From Pseudobacter sp051955275 (GTDB lineage: Bacteria > Bacteroidota > Bacteroidia > Chitinophagales > Chitinophagaceae): a stretch of DNA of 64,000 nt. Below the pieces are notes generated by a model, which was given only the letters and a program-made list of their open reading frames with translations, ran no database searches and was not told where the DNA came from. Numbering within the stretch: position 1 is the stretch's first letter; every line of letters begins with the position of its first letter. Positions 35,901 to 42,712 of the stretch are shown here, piece by piece. The stretch covers positions 27,668 to 91,667 of the forward strand of contig NZ_JBQCGW010000171.1 in NCBI RefSeq assembly GCF_051955275.1, read 5' to 3'. The translations under genes and the position numbers were made by a program.

Positions 35901-35990
35901 TTTTCAGCTATTCATTCCAATAATTCAAGAATTAAGGAAGCAATAATTAAGTATGTTATTTCAATTGAAAATGCTGCAAAGTTTGCATAG
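32922..35990 (+). CDS. NACHT/STAND-like NTPase with C-terminal pentapeptide repeats; candidate defence gene
   Basis: 1022 residues from ATG 32922 (the open frame from TTG 32901 adds 7 codons). Residues 1-220 are helical, with no known effector recognised. About 288-297 is a Walker A P-loop (ADFGKGKSVF) and about 361-371 a Walker B of NACHT form (MFLVDSLDES), followed by the sensor-like TSRPFD. Residues about 400-800 are helical, as in the winged-helix/superhelical parts of STAND proteins. About 870-930 hold pentapeptide-type repeats (GFDFSDAIFDFVNFLDCDF, CLFDNASLQNVIFEHCRFF). The DNA is visibly AT-richer than the flanking genes: hand counts give 22 of 60 G+C at 33781-33840 and 21 of 60 at 35581-35640, against 30 of 60 in manA at 20881-20940. 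The first ~600 bases are less AT-rich. It sits alone between housekeeping genes. The architecture resembles single-gene antiphage STAND/NACHT proteins; immunity is inferred. Confidence 0.75.
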   Translation: MKKKTAEHLKDNTPSFIGVLGDYLKTLFSFEGKKDLIDNASGSLGLLVKLLGKPAIDNHFEKVKDKMLDEYGFHTYIQSAFRQAARSVQYLKDSMVEDKPLQERLIGLQKDFNLRIQELEKKFTLSVFQPRYHPAIQMIREIVTDALIAMELDQVMVNDFRKHYNDGIEATIAEVFGDNYVAHKEKIKKYLFQENETKLLLDIIDNKKIGFAENEDLKYEETYGYWSPLGSGFKRENRVDEFGFFYVSLDEDGNERQEPELKKVEALIDEYFSVDPDNHVDKILFLIADFGKGKSVFLKKYAAQLAQSYLNTGDGLFPVYFNLRSFANYRSDTPNGVLEDFLLTKYAIRINSDYFKQKRFMFLVDSLDESCDLTKSEIEKVISSVKRIQNLDKAIIRNNRIIITSRPFDDVLINQVYANKPYEIVHDKVRNSYFVALFGFQKEQFNDWINCSLLSYATTANIIDDSSFVSSILNRIKNEQNPDVYEVLHSSGTLSESELQRPIFAYMIYQLILNNIAINSIGKVGIYLSFLNLLTKEAKYVDDPGYKNKLQDQFEARNVLHHIAALWVYEREKGKQGVLKKADICRLIGGFTTIESDIEVFDEYRRKGFSDIQFLSHSYFGENDNRLHFQHQSFAEILLAEYYLKVFICCALDRSLNLSFVISMLKIGSPTEQCIEFFVELLLLLKETVGESPSPEVIEKRKLLTPLLASISIDACNRQLNSQALYYKWYELGKINSNTRDIPQQLLLNWVIDQHVIDSMVDLCFMIVSNNDKYVLSRSTQFTPLIKEEVTMLHEQHYSNSICMEKHLALIAGNRLFNTREEFFVRKFSSDTIVDLLRSVNKSWLKKEFKGIKIDGQKHSDSWISQRVAGNLVLNGFDFSDAIFDFVNFLDCDFRHCLFDNASLQNVIFEHCRFFDNDFGKSKFYGNVDVSSVFFLRFGQLPPAISLGLRSVDPSFELILLINNQDAVDDFFEEVGPFLKLGFKQRRLLSDDVFSAIHSNNSRIKEAIIKYVISIENAAKFA

Positions 35991-36024
35991 GGCTGTGCAA
36001 TTAATTTAATCAGTATTTATAATT

Positions 36025-36058
36025 AAGCCTCGGAAAGATATTAATCCATCCGAGGCTT
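36025..36058. terminator. Bidirectional terminator after the NACHT gene and dcd
   Basis: AAGCCTCGGA/TCCGAGGCTT, 10-bp stem with a 14-base loop, between the convergent stops at 35990 and 36078. Confidence 0.75.
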
Positions 36059-36077
36059 CCCTATATTCTAATTTATC

Positions 36078-36614
36078 CTAAAACTTATTCTTCCACATCA
36101 TACTCTCCACCGGCCTGTCAGGCTGACCACTATACTTTGCATTCTTTTTCTGATTGTACTTGATCTCGATCTCTCCTTCAACAGGGAAGTAAATCAATTG
36201 CCCAACGGGCATGCCTTTATACACCTTCACCGGCTGCTTCACGGAAATCTCCAGTGTCCAGTGGCCACAGAAACCAACATCACCCTTACCAGCTGTAGCA
36301 TGAATATCAATCCCCAGCCTTCCGGTAGAAGATTTTCCTTCTAAAAAAGGCACATGGGCATGCGTTTCTGTATATTCTTCGGTTACTCCCAGGTAGAAAA
36401 TATGCGGATATAAAACAAAACCGTCATCAGGGATCTCGAATACCTCGATCTCATTGTGCTTTTTCGCATCCAGGATATGTTCCCGGTACGTAGCCAGGTG
36501 CCTGCCCAGATGTACATCATATGAGTTGCTGCCCAGGCATTGCCGGTCATAAGGCGTGATCTTGATTGTTCCTTTTTCAATTTCTTCCAGTATTCTCGTG
36601 TCCGACAGGATCAT
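36078..36614 (-). CDS. dcd: dCTP deaminase
   Basis: 178 residues. Deaminates dCTP to dUTP for thymidylate synthesis. Motifs of the dUTPase-like trimer are present: QCLGSNSYDVHLG near the start, EGKSSTGRLGIDIHATAG in the middle (active-site Ser/Arg and Asp/His), and VGQLIYFPVEG. Cytosolic. Divergent from the phosphopantetheinyl transferase gene, with a possible promoter for that gene in between. Confidence 0.93.
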   Translation of the reverse strand: MILSDTRILEEIEKGTIKITPYDRQCLGSNSYDVHLGRHLATYREHILDAKKHNEIEVFEIPDDGFVLYPHIFYLGVTEEYTETHAHVPFLEGKSSTGRLGIDIHATAGKGDVGFCGHWTLEISVKQPVKVYKGMPVGQLIYFPVEGEIEIKYNQKKNAKYSGQPDRPVESMMWKNKF

Positions 36615-36626
36615 ATTGGTATTTGT

Positions 36627-36658
36627 TTTGATGAATCAGCAAATAAGTCTTATATCTG
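36627..36658 (+). promoter_or_regulatory. Candidate promoter of the phosphopantetheinyl transferase gene
   Basis: TTTG (36627-36630), a 20-base spacer, then TATATCTG (7 of 8 matches to TAnnTTTG). Good spacing; 24 bases before the GTG start. Confidence 0.4.
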
Positions 36659-36682
36659 CAATCTAAATGCTTAATTCTTACC

Positions 36683-37339
36683 GTGGGTTTGTTTTATCAA
36701 CATAATATCAACGGGGGCACAAAAGTAGCAATTTGGCGCATTGAGGAGGACGAAAGTTTTTTCCTCCTGAAAGTTCCCCTGAAAGCAAATGTAACGCATC
36801 CTTACAAGCGTCTGCAGCACCTGGCCGGCCGCTATCTGCTGCCGGAGTTAGCCGGGGATTTCCCGCTCTCCGAGATACTCATTGCGGATACTAAGAAACC
36901 TTTTCTCGAGAACGAGCAATATCACTTTTCCATTTCCCATTGCGGAAATTTCGCCGCAGCTATTGTCAGCAGCACCGAAAGAGTGGGAGTGGACGTGGAA
37001 CTGGTCACCCCCCGCATGTACACCATCGCCCATAAATTCCTGCACGAGTCCGAACAGGAGTACCTGGCAGAGTGGGAATACATGAGCAAGGTTCACCTGG
37101 AACTCATGACCATCCTATGGTGCGCCAAAGAGGCCATCTTCAAATGGTATGGCAAGGGCCAGCTGAGTTTCCGGGAAGATATGCGCCTTTGCGGACCCGT
37201 GGTATTCGGGAGCAGCGACTGGATAGAGCTTCCCTTCGAATTCCGTAAAAACGGGGTAGTGCCTGTGACCATCCGCGCCCGCATCTTCGATCCGCTGGTG
37301 ATGGCCTATGTAAGCACCGATGAAACATTAAAAGTGTAA
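36683..37339 (+). CDS. 4'-phosphopantetheinyl transferase superfamily protein
   Basis: 218 residues from GTG 36683. The magnesium- and CoA-binding signature is seen: SISHCGNFAAA, VGVDVELV and WCAKEAIFKWYG. It moves phosphopantetheine from CoA to acyl- or peptidyl-carrier proteins. Sfp-like length points to a carrier protein beyond holo-ACP synthase's usual target, but no polyketide or NRPS genes are in the window. Stop lies 5 bases from the convergent DUF2130 stop. Confidence 0.88.
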   Translation: MGLFYQHNINGGTKVAIWRIEEDESFFLLKVPLKANVTHPYKRLQHLAGRYLLPELAGDFPLSEILIADTKKPFLENEQYHFSISHCGNFAAAIVSSTERVGVDVELVTPRMYTIAHKFLHESEQEYLAEWEYMSKVHLELMTILWCAKEAIFKWYGKGQLSFREDMRLCGPVVFGSSDWIELPFEFRKNGVVPVTIRARIFDPLVMAYVSTDETLKV

Positions 37340-37344
37340 AGGAT

Positions 37345-38655
37345 TTATAGTTCCTCTTCCGCTTCTTCCATGGTGTCGTCCAGCAGGTTTAGCTGGATAT
37401 CTTCCATGCCGGAAATGCCTTCGATGGAACCTTTGATATGCGCCACATTCAGCAGTACTTTTTCCAGTTGTTTCTCCCGGGCCTTCCATAGTTTTTCCAT
37501 AGCGTCCCTTTCTTTCTGTATGCTGATCCGCATGGCCAGGAAGCCTTCGCGGATGGCCTTCCATTGTTCTCCGAACTCATGGCTGGTGAGATAGTCGTAG
37601 AGCAGGTGCATCTTGTCGCCCCGGTTCTGCTGGCTTTTTACAGCCGTATACATTTTCAGGATGCCCTCCCGCAGCACATGGGTGAGCGCAGCCACCTCGG
37701 TATAGGAGCAAACCCAAACACCATCCATCAGTCCGAACACTTCCATCTGGTCAGGCATGGCCTGTGTTACCAGTACAGCCACATCAGCGGTGGTAGCACG
37801 CATGTCCGCCCTGAGCTTTTCGATCCAGCCTTTTTCAAAGTGTTTGGTGCGTTTGCTTTCGTAGATGATCCTTCCACATTCCTGTCCGAAATTATTGCGG
37901 ACGGTCTGGATACAGTCTGCCCCGCGGATACCCTTGCCCACTTCCTGAACCATATCGAAAGGGAAGGCCAGGCGCAGCATTTCCTCCAGGGCCAGTTCCT
38001 GCACTTCTCCCTGCAGCTGCATGGAACCCTGTTCAGCTTTGCGCTTCATTTCATCGGCCAGCTTTTTCTGGTCATCCAGCTGCTTCAGCAGCTCTTTCTC
38101 CCGCATCTGGAATTCCGCTTCGCGGGATGAATGACGCTGCTCCTCGATCTTCCGGATCTCTTCAGCGAGTTTGCCTTTTTCTTCCACCAGCTTACGCTGG
38201 AGGGTCAGCTCCAGTTCAGCTTCTTTATCTTTCAGTTCCTGTGCCTGCTTGAGAAAGCCAATCTCTTTTTCGCGGGCGGCCCGTAGTTTCTCTTCATTGT
38301 CTTTATTGTTTTCCTCCAGCATTCGAAGTTTGTGCTCGAAGTCGGCACTTATATTTTTACGGAGGTCCTGCTCCAGGCTTTGCTGAAGTTTGAGTTTCTC
38401 GGCTTCAAAATAACGTGCAGCGGCCTGTTTTTCCAGTTCAGCTTCGCGCTGCCATTCTTTTTCTCTCAACTGAAATTCCTTTTCGCGGTCTTTCTCTTTT
38501 TGCTGAAACTCGTCTTCTTTTTTCGCAAATTCTTCTTCTTTCTTCTTGACGAAGTCTTTCATTTTGTCTCTCAGTTCTTTCTTCACATCCTCTGAAAGAG
38601 CGTCGGAAATAGCGAACTCATGTCCACAATTCGGGCATTTGATATCTGCAGCCAT
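37345..38655 (-). CDS. DUF2130 domain protein
   Basis: 436 residues, cytosolic. An N-terminal zinc-ribbon-like segment (DIKCPNCGHEF), then a long coiled coil (about 25-215, Glu/Lys-rich), and the DUF2130 domain (about 235-410; VGKGIRGADCIQTVRNNFGQECGRIIYE). The family is distantly like RmuC/PD-(D/E)xK nucleases, and is known in many bacteria without firm function. Confidence 0.88.
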   Translation of the reverse strand: MAADIKCPNCGHEFAISDALSEDVKKELRDKMKDFVKKKEEEFAKKEDEFQQKEKDREKEFQLREKEWQREAELEKQAAARYFEAEKLKLQQSLEQDLRKNISADFEHKLRMLEENNKDNEEKLRAAREKEIGFLKQAQELKDKEAELELTLQRKLVEEKGKLAEEIRKIEEQRHSSREAEFQMREKELLKQLDDQKKLADEMKRKAEQGSMQLQGEVQELALEEMLRLAFPFDMVQEVGKGIRGADCIQTVRNNFGQECGRIIYESKRTKHFEKGWIEKLRADMRATTADVAVLVTQAMPDQMEVFGLMDGVWVCSYTEVAALTHVLREGILKMYTAVKSQQNRGDKMHLLYDYLTSHEFGEQWKAIREGFLAMRISIQKERDAMEKLWKAREKQLEKVLLNVAHIKGSIEGISGMEDIQLNLLDDTMEEAEEEL

Positions 38656-38885
38656 CCACCTTCAATTTTTTGCAATTTAGGAAAGATGCTGCGGTTAAAA
38701 ATGGCATGGGGAAAACACCTGAACAAACTTGATATAATTCTCTTATCTTTACTGCGTTCATTTCCTCCCCGTTCAATCCCCATTCATTTTACTATTTCAT
38801 TTCTGGTTAAGCTCCGCTTATGTTCAGTATTTACGCTGTTAAATACTGGTAATTCCTGTTTTATTTAAAATCTCAATACATCACT

Positions 38886-39431
38886 ATGGATCCACTCATG
38901 TCTGTGATCACGCCCTTTGCTGCCAACTTTGCTCCCAAGGGATGGGCATTGTGTAACGGGCAGATTTTACCCATTGCAACCAATCAGGCTTTGTTTTCCT
39001 TGTTAGGAACTACTTATGGAGGGAATGGAACTACCAACTTTGCACTCCCGAATCTGCAGGGCCGCGTGGCCATCGGTGAAGGGCAGGGTCCGGGACTGGC
39101 CAATTACACGCTGGGCCAGGCAGCAGGCGCTACTCAAACCACTTTACTGTCCAATAATCTTCCGAATCATATTCACCCTGTGGGAGTGGTTTCGGCCAGT
39201 CTCGAATGCGATGGCAGTGCAGCAACCGAGCAATTCCCCGACGGCTTTTACATTGCCGGTGTGAACAATGCCTACAGGGCCAGTCCGGTAACGGGGATCG
39301 CGCTTCAGACTCCAACCTATTCCGTGGTGGTAGGCAGTACGGGAAACAATCAGCCCATTCCCCTGATGCCTCCATACACCGTACTGAACTTCATCATTGC
39401 TCTTTCAGGAATATTTCCATCACGCAGTTAA
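38886..39431 (+). CDS. Phage tail collar-domain protein (MdpB-like), copy 1
   Basis: 181 residues without a signal peptide. The tail-collar signature is clear: FAPKGWALCNGQILPI, LFSLLGTTYGGNGTTNFALP, LQGRVAIGEG, then LPNHIHP and the terminal PYTVLNFIIALSGIFPS. In phages this fold tips tail fibres; in Bacteroidota these proteins commonly occur in tandem sets of unknown role. First gene of a six-gene operon, 11 bases before the next copy. No other phage genes are nearby. Confidence 0.9.
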   Translation: MDPLMSVITPFAANFAPKGWALCNGQILPIATNQALFSLLGTTYGGNGTTNFALPNLQGRVAIGEGQGPGLANYTLGQAAGATQTTLLSNNLPNHIHPVGVVSASLECDGSAATEQFPDGFYIAGVNNAYRASPVTGIALQTPTYSVVVGSTGNNQPIPLMPPYTVLNFIIALSGIFPSRS

Positions 39432-39442
39432 AATCAAATTCT

Positions 39443-40000
39443 ATGTTTGAATCAACACCTTATGTTGGCGCCATTACTGTTTTTGCCGGCACATTTGCCC
39501 CTGTGGGCTGGCTGCCGTGCGACGGCAGGCTGGTGTCAATTGCAGAATACGACGTATTGTTCAACCTGATCGGCACCACTTACGGTGGAGACGGAATAAA
39601 CACTTTTGCGCTGCCCGATCTTCAGTCGAGGGTGGCATTGCACCAGGGCACGCTTGCCGGCGGAGGAACTTTTGTGATCGGCGAAATGTCAGGTACCGAA
39701 ACCATTACCATCACTACGCAACAGATGCCGGCGCATGCTCACCAGCCTGGCGCTGTAACGGGTGCCCCGCCCGCCTCTAATGTGGCCGGCAACCTGAATA
39801 CGCCAACAGGTAATGTACCTGCACTCGCCCCGCAAAACCTTTACAATGCTTCAGCTGACGGATTCGGAATGAGCCCGGCAGTTGTGGGGTCCGGTACCAC
39901 GGGAGCCGCTGGCAACAGTCAGCCGACTGATATCATTTCGCCTTACCTGACCATGAAATATATCATTTCCATGTTCGGGATCTATCCTACGCAGTCATAA
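39443..40000 (+). CDS. Phage tail collar-domain protein, copy 2
   Basis: 185 residues from ATG 39443; a longer open frame from 39206 overlaps copy 1 and is not used. The collar signature is present (FAPVGWLPCDGRLVSI, LFNLIGTTYGGDGINTFALP, LQSRVALHQG, MPAHAHQPG, PYLTMKYIISMFGIYPT). The part after MPAHAH differs from the paralogues, so the three may form a heteromer. No signal peptide. Confidence 0.9.
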   Translation: MFESTPYVGAITVFAGTFAPVGWLPCDGRLVSIAEYDVLFNLIGTTYGGDGINTFALPDLQSRVALHQGTLAGGGTFVIGEMSGTETITITTQQMPAHAHQPGAVTGAPPASNVAGNLNTPTGNVPALAPQNLYNASADGFGMSPAVVGSGTTGAAGNSQPTDIISPYLTMKYIISMFGIYPTQS

Positions 40001-40030
40001 AAACATTACTAACGGTTACAAATAACTGAT

Positions 40031-40573
40031 ATGAGTTACGTTGCATTAGTCACTCCCATTGCCTGCAATTTTGCCCCACAGGGATGGGCATTGTGTCATG
40101 GGCAGATATTGCCGATCTCACAATTTACGGCTCTCTTTTCGCTGCTCGGTACCAATTACGGCGGTGATGGAAAATCTACATTTGCATTGCCTGATCTGCG
40201 TGGCCGCGCTATCGTGGGCGATGGACAGGGGCCCGGGCTATCGCCCTATAATATCGGACAGTCCGGAGGTACGGAAGCAACAACCCTTAATACCACTCAG
40301 ATCCCGGCGCATAATCACACGCTTACGGTAAGTGCCACGCTGGGCTGCGCTGCTTCAAATGGTAACAGCACCAATCCGAACAATGCTGTATATGCTCCTT
40401 TGAGCAGCGGTAGTAATGCCTTCAGCAGTTCCGGTTCGCAAAGAATGCAGGCCTATAATGTAAATGTAAATACAGCCCCTGCAGGTGCTGGGCTACCGTT
40501 CAGCAACAGAAATCCATACCTGACACTTACTTATATTATTTGTCTGCAAGGGATATTTCCACAGAGACCATAA
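40031..40573 (+). CDS. Phage tail collar-domain protein, copy 3
   Basis: 180 residues. Collar signature: FAPQGWALCHGQILPI, LFSLLGTNYGGDGKSTFALP, LRGRAIVGDGQGPGL, IPAHNHTL, PYLTLTYIICLQGIFP. Closer to copy 1 than to copy 2. The next gene starts 3 bases after its stop, so the translation is probably coupled. Confidence 0.9.
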   Translation: MSYVALVTPIACNFAPQGWALCHGQILPISQFTALFSLLGTNYGGDGKSTFALPDLRGRAIVGDGQGPGLSPYNIGQSGGTEATTLNTTQIPAHNHTLTVSATLGCAASNGNSTNPNNAVYAPLSSGSNAFSSSGSQRMQAYNVNVNTAPAGAGLPFSNRNPYLTLTYIICLQGIFPQRP

Positions 40574-40576
40574 ACT

Positions 40577-41698
40577 ATGCGCAGAACAATCGGACTATTA
40601 TTACCCAGATCAACCGAATACCCCACCATGGGTTTCGATATGCTTGCCGGCCTCAAAGCCGGCCTGGCTTTGCTGGGATCGGAGGAATACCGCTTCGTTA
40701 CAGAAAATACCGGCTTTGGTGAGAATGCTGTACATAATTATACCTGCGCAGAAAAGATGATCCTGCAGGAAGATGCCGATGTGATCATCTGTTACAGCCA
40801 GTTCCTGAATGCAGAACCACTGTATCCTTTGGCAACTTCATCTGGCAAGACCTTCATCTTTCTGGACCCGGGCATGCAGTTGATGACCGTTCCGCAACAT
40901 GAGCGCTGCTTCCATATCTCTCTTCAGGGTGTACATGCCTGTTCGGTTGCAGGAGCAAGAGCGGCTGCCGGGAACAGGAACGTACTCATCGCCACCAGCT
41001 TCTATGATGGCGGGTACCGTGGCCCATGGGGCTGCCACGAGAGCATCATGCAGGCAGGTGGAAAGGTCTGCGGCAATTATGTGAGCGGTTATATAAAATC
41101 GGAATTTTCCATTCAGCAATACCTGCACCTGCTGCAAAACTCAGGCGCCGAAGGTGTGGCTGCCTGCTTCAGTACTTACCTGGCTGAGCTCTTCTTCGAT
41201 GCATTGAAAAATGCCGGCGCCAATGCCACTTCATTGCCTTTTTACTGTTCACCTTTCATGGCAGAGGAAGCCTTATTGAAGAAATGTGATTATCCCGGTG
41301 GAACTTTTCATGCTGTGATACCCTGGCATTCATCTCTTGAAAATCAGCAGCAGCAACAGTTTGCAGTAGCTATGAAAAATACGGATAAAGAACCGAATCT
41401 CTTTTCCCTGCTGGGATGGGAAGCTGCCATCCTGCTTGAACAGATTTTTACAAAAGGTGCAGCATCATTGAAAGGATGGGCGTATGAAAGCCCCCGTGGC
41501 ACGGTGAGTATCCATCCGGATACACATCATACCTGCGCTCCTGTTTATTATGGAATGATCCTGCCAGATGAAAATGGAAAGTGCAGATGGCAGTATCAGG
41601 AAACCATTACTATAGATTCGGATACTCATACCCGTTACCTGGTGGCTGGGCAGGACCATGTGCAATCCGGATGGAAGAATAATTATTTCTGTATATGA
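40577..41698 (+). CDS. Type 1 periplasmic-binding-protein-fold protein without signal peptide
   Basis: 373 residues. The sequence starts directly in the first strand (RRTIGLLLPRSTEYPTMGFD) with no signal peptide, so the protein is probably cytosolic. The fold is of the Leu/Ile/Val or amide-binding type: VIICYSQFLNAEPLYPLA, NVLIATSFYDGGYRGPWGC, SAEGVAACFSTYLAELFF-like (VAACFSTYLAELFFDALKN). Cytosolic members such as AmiC act as ligand sensors; a sensor or scaffold role here is inference. Sits between the tail-collar genes and the formyltransferase, with 3- and overlap-type spacing. Confidence 0.8.
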   Translation: MRRTIGLLLPRSTEYPTMGFDMLAGLKAGLALLGSEEYRFVTENTGFGENAVHNYTCAEKMILQEDADVIICYSQFLNAEPLYPLATSSGKTFIFLDPGMQLMTVPQHERCFHISLQGVHACSVAGARAAAGNRNVLIATSFYDGGYRGPWGCHESIMQAGGKVCGNYVSGYIKSEFSIQQYLHLLQNSGAEGVAACFSTYLAELFFDALKNAGANATSLPFYCSPFMAEEALLKKCDYPGGTFHAVIPWHSSLENQQQQQFAVAMKNTDKEPNLFSLLGWEAAILLEQIFTKGAASLKGWAYESPRGTVSIHPDTHHTCAPVYYGMILPDENGKCRWQYQETITIDSDTHTRYLVAGQDHVQSGWKNNYFCI

Positions 41699-42702
41699 CA
41701 CTCCGGATAGCCATAATTTGTAAGGATCGGATCTGTTTGCCCGCAGTGAACTGGCTGACCGGGTCAGGGTTCACGGTAGCCGTAGGTATGCCTGCAGACG
41801 GCCATGAGATACGTCAGGTAGTAGCGTTGCAATGCATGCGGCTTTCAATTCCATTCCAGGTATTTCAGAAAGAAAACCTGGAAGCGGATATGAAGGAATG
41901 GATACTTAAATACCGGCCGGACATTGTGCTGGTTAAAACATTTCCCTGGCTGATCCCGTCAGGGATCCTCGGTCTTCCGCCGAAGGGGTTCATCAATTTC
42001 CATTATGCACCACTGCCGGAATTTCGCGGTCCCAATCCTTTGTTCTGGATGATCCGTCATCAGATCCGGGATGGAGGCGTGAGCGTCCACCAGATGGATG
42101 AATGCTTTGATTCAGGTCCTTTATTATTGCAGCAACCGGTTTCTGTAAACCCTGATTTCACCTATGGTATGCTGGTCAGCCAGCTGGCTTTTGTTGGTCT
42201 GCAACTTTGCCAGGCTTTGCTGCAAGCCATGGTTAACGGAATTGACCTGCCACCTGTAACGCAGGAAGGGCAGCTGAAATGGTATCGCCGTCCTCTGGCA
42301 ACAGACCTGATAATACATTGGGAGCAGATGACTGCACCGGAGATCCGTGCACTCTGCCTGGCCTGCAATCCATGGAACAAGGGAGCGGCCACTTCCTGGA
42401 AGGGTTGGCTGTTCGGCCTCACCGATGTTAGTTTACTGATCGATCATCATAATACACACGTACAGGCTCCACTTCCCGGTACCGTGCTTCATGCGGATGC
42501 GCAGAACGGTCTACTGGTATCATGCCTGCATAACCAGCTTCTGAAGGTCAATGTGATCTACAGCGAAGAAGGTTTCTTCCCCGGTCATCAACTCGCTTCA
42601 TTCGGAATCAAGCCCGGAGACCGGCTGGGTAATTACACGTCAATGTCACCTGTTTCATCTCCTCCTGAAACCTATTCCACATCAACCTTATATCAATCAT
42701 AA
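41695..42702 (+). CDS. Formyltransferase-family enzyme (not tRNA-Fmt)
   Basis: 335 residues; ATG overlaps the previous stop (ATGA). N-terminal Rossmann-like half (LRIAIICKDRICLPAVNWL), then the catalytic region FINFHYAPLPEFRGPNPLFW and GVSVHQMDECFDSGPLL, holding the family Asn/His/Asp set. C-terminal domain about 200-320. The loop differs from the Fmt type (SLLPKYRG), so a sugar-nucleotide or amine formyltransferase, using 10-formyl-tetrahydrofolate, is more likely than methionyl-tRNA formylation. The substrate is unknown. Confidence 0.8.
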   Translation: MTLRIAIICKDRICLPAVNWLTGSGFTVAVGMPADGHEIRQVVALQCMRLSIPFQVFQKENLEADMKEWILKYRPDIVLVKTFPWLIPSGILGLPPKGFINFHYAPLPEFRGPNPLFWMIRHQIRDGGVSVHQMDECFDSGPLLLQQPVSVNPDFTYGMLVSQLAFVGLQLCQALLQAMVNGIDLPPVTQEGQLKWYRRPLATDLIIHWEQMTAPEIRALCLACNPWNKGAATSWKGWLFGLTDVSLLIDHHNTHVQAPLPGTVLHADAQNGLLVSCLHNQLLKVNVIYSEEGFFPGHQLASFGIKPGDRLGNYTSMSPVSSPPETYSTSTLYQS

Positions 42703-42712
42703 AAAAAGTGCA

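Noticed and set aside
37564..38130. 188-codon plus-strand open frame
   Set aside because: Antisense to the DUF2130 gene; repetitive codon shadow.
39206..39442. N-terminal extension of tail-collar copy 2
   Set aside because: It overlaps copy 1 in another frame and does not look like family sequence; the ATG at 39443 starts the conserved domain.
38886..40573. Prophage remnant
   Set aside because: Only tail-collar genes are present; no integrase, terminase, portal, capsid or lysis gene, and no composition shift in this stretch.
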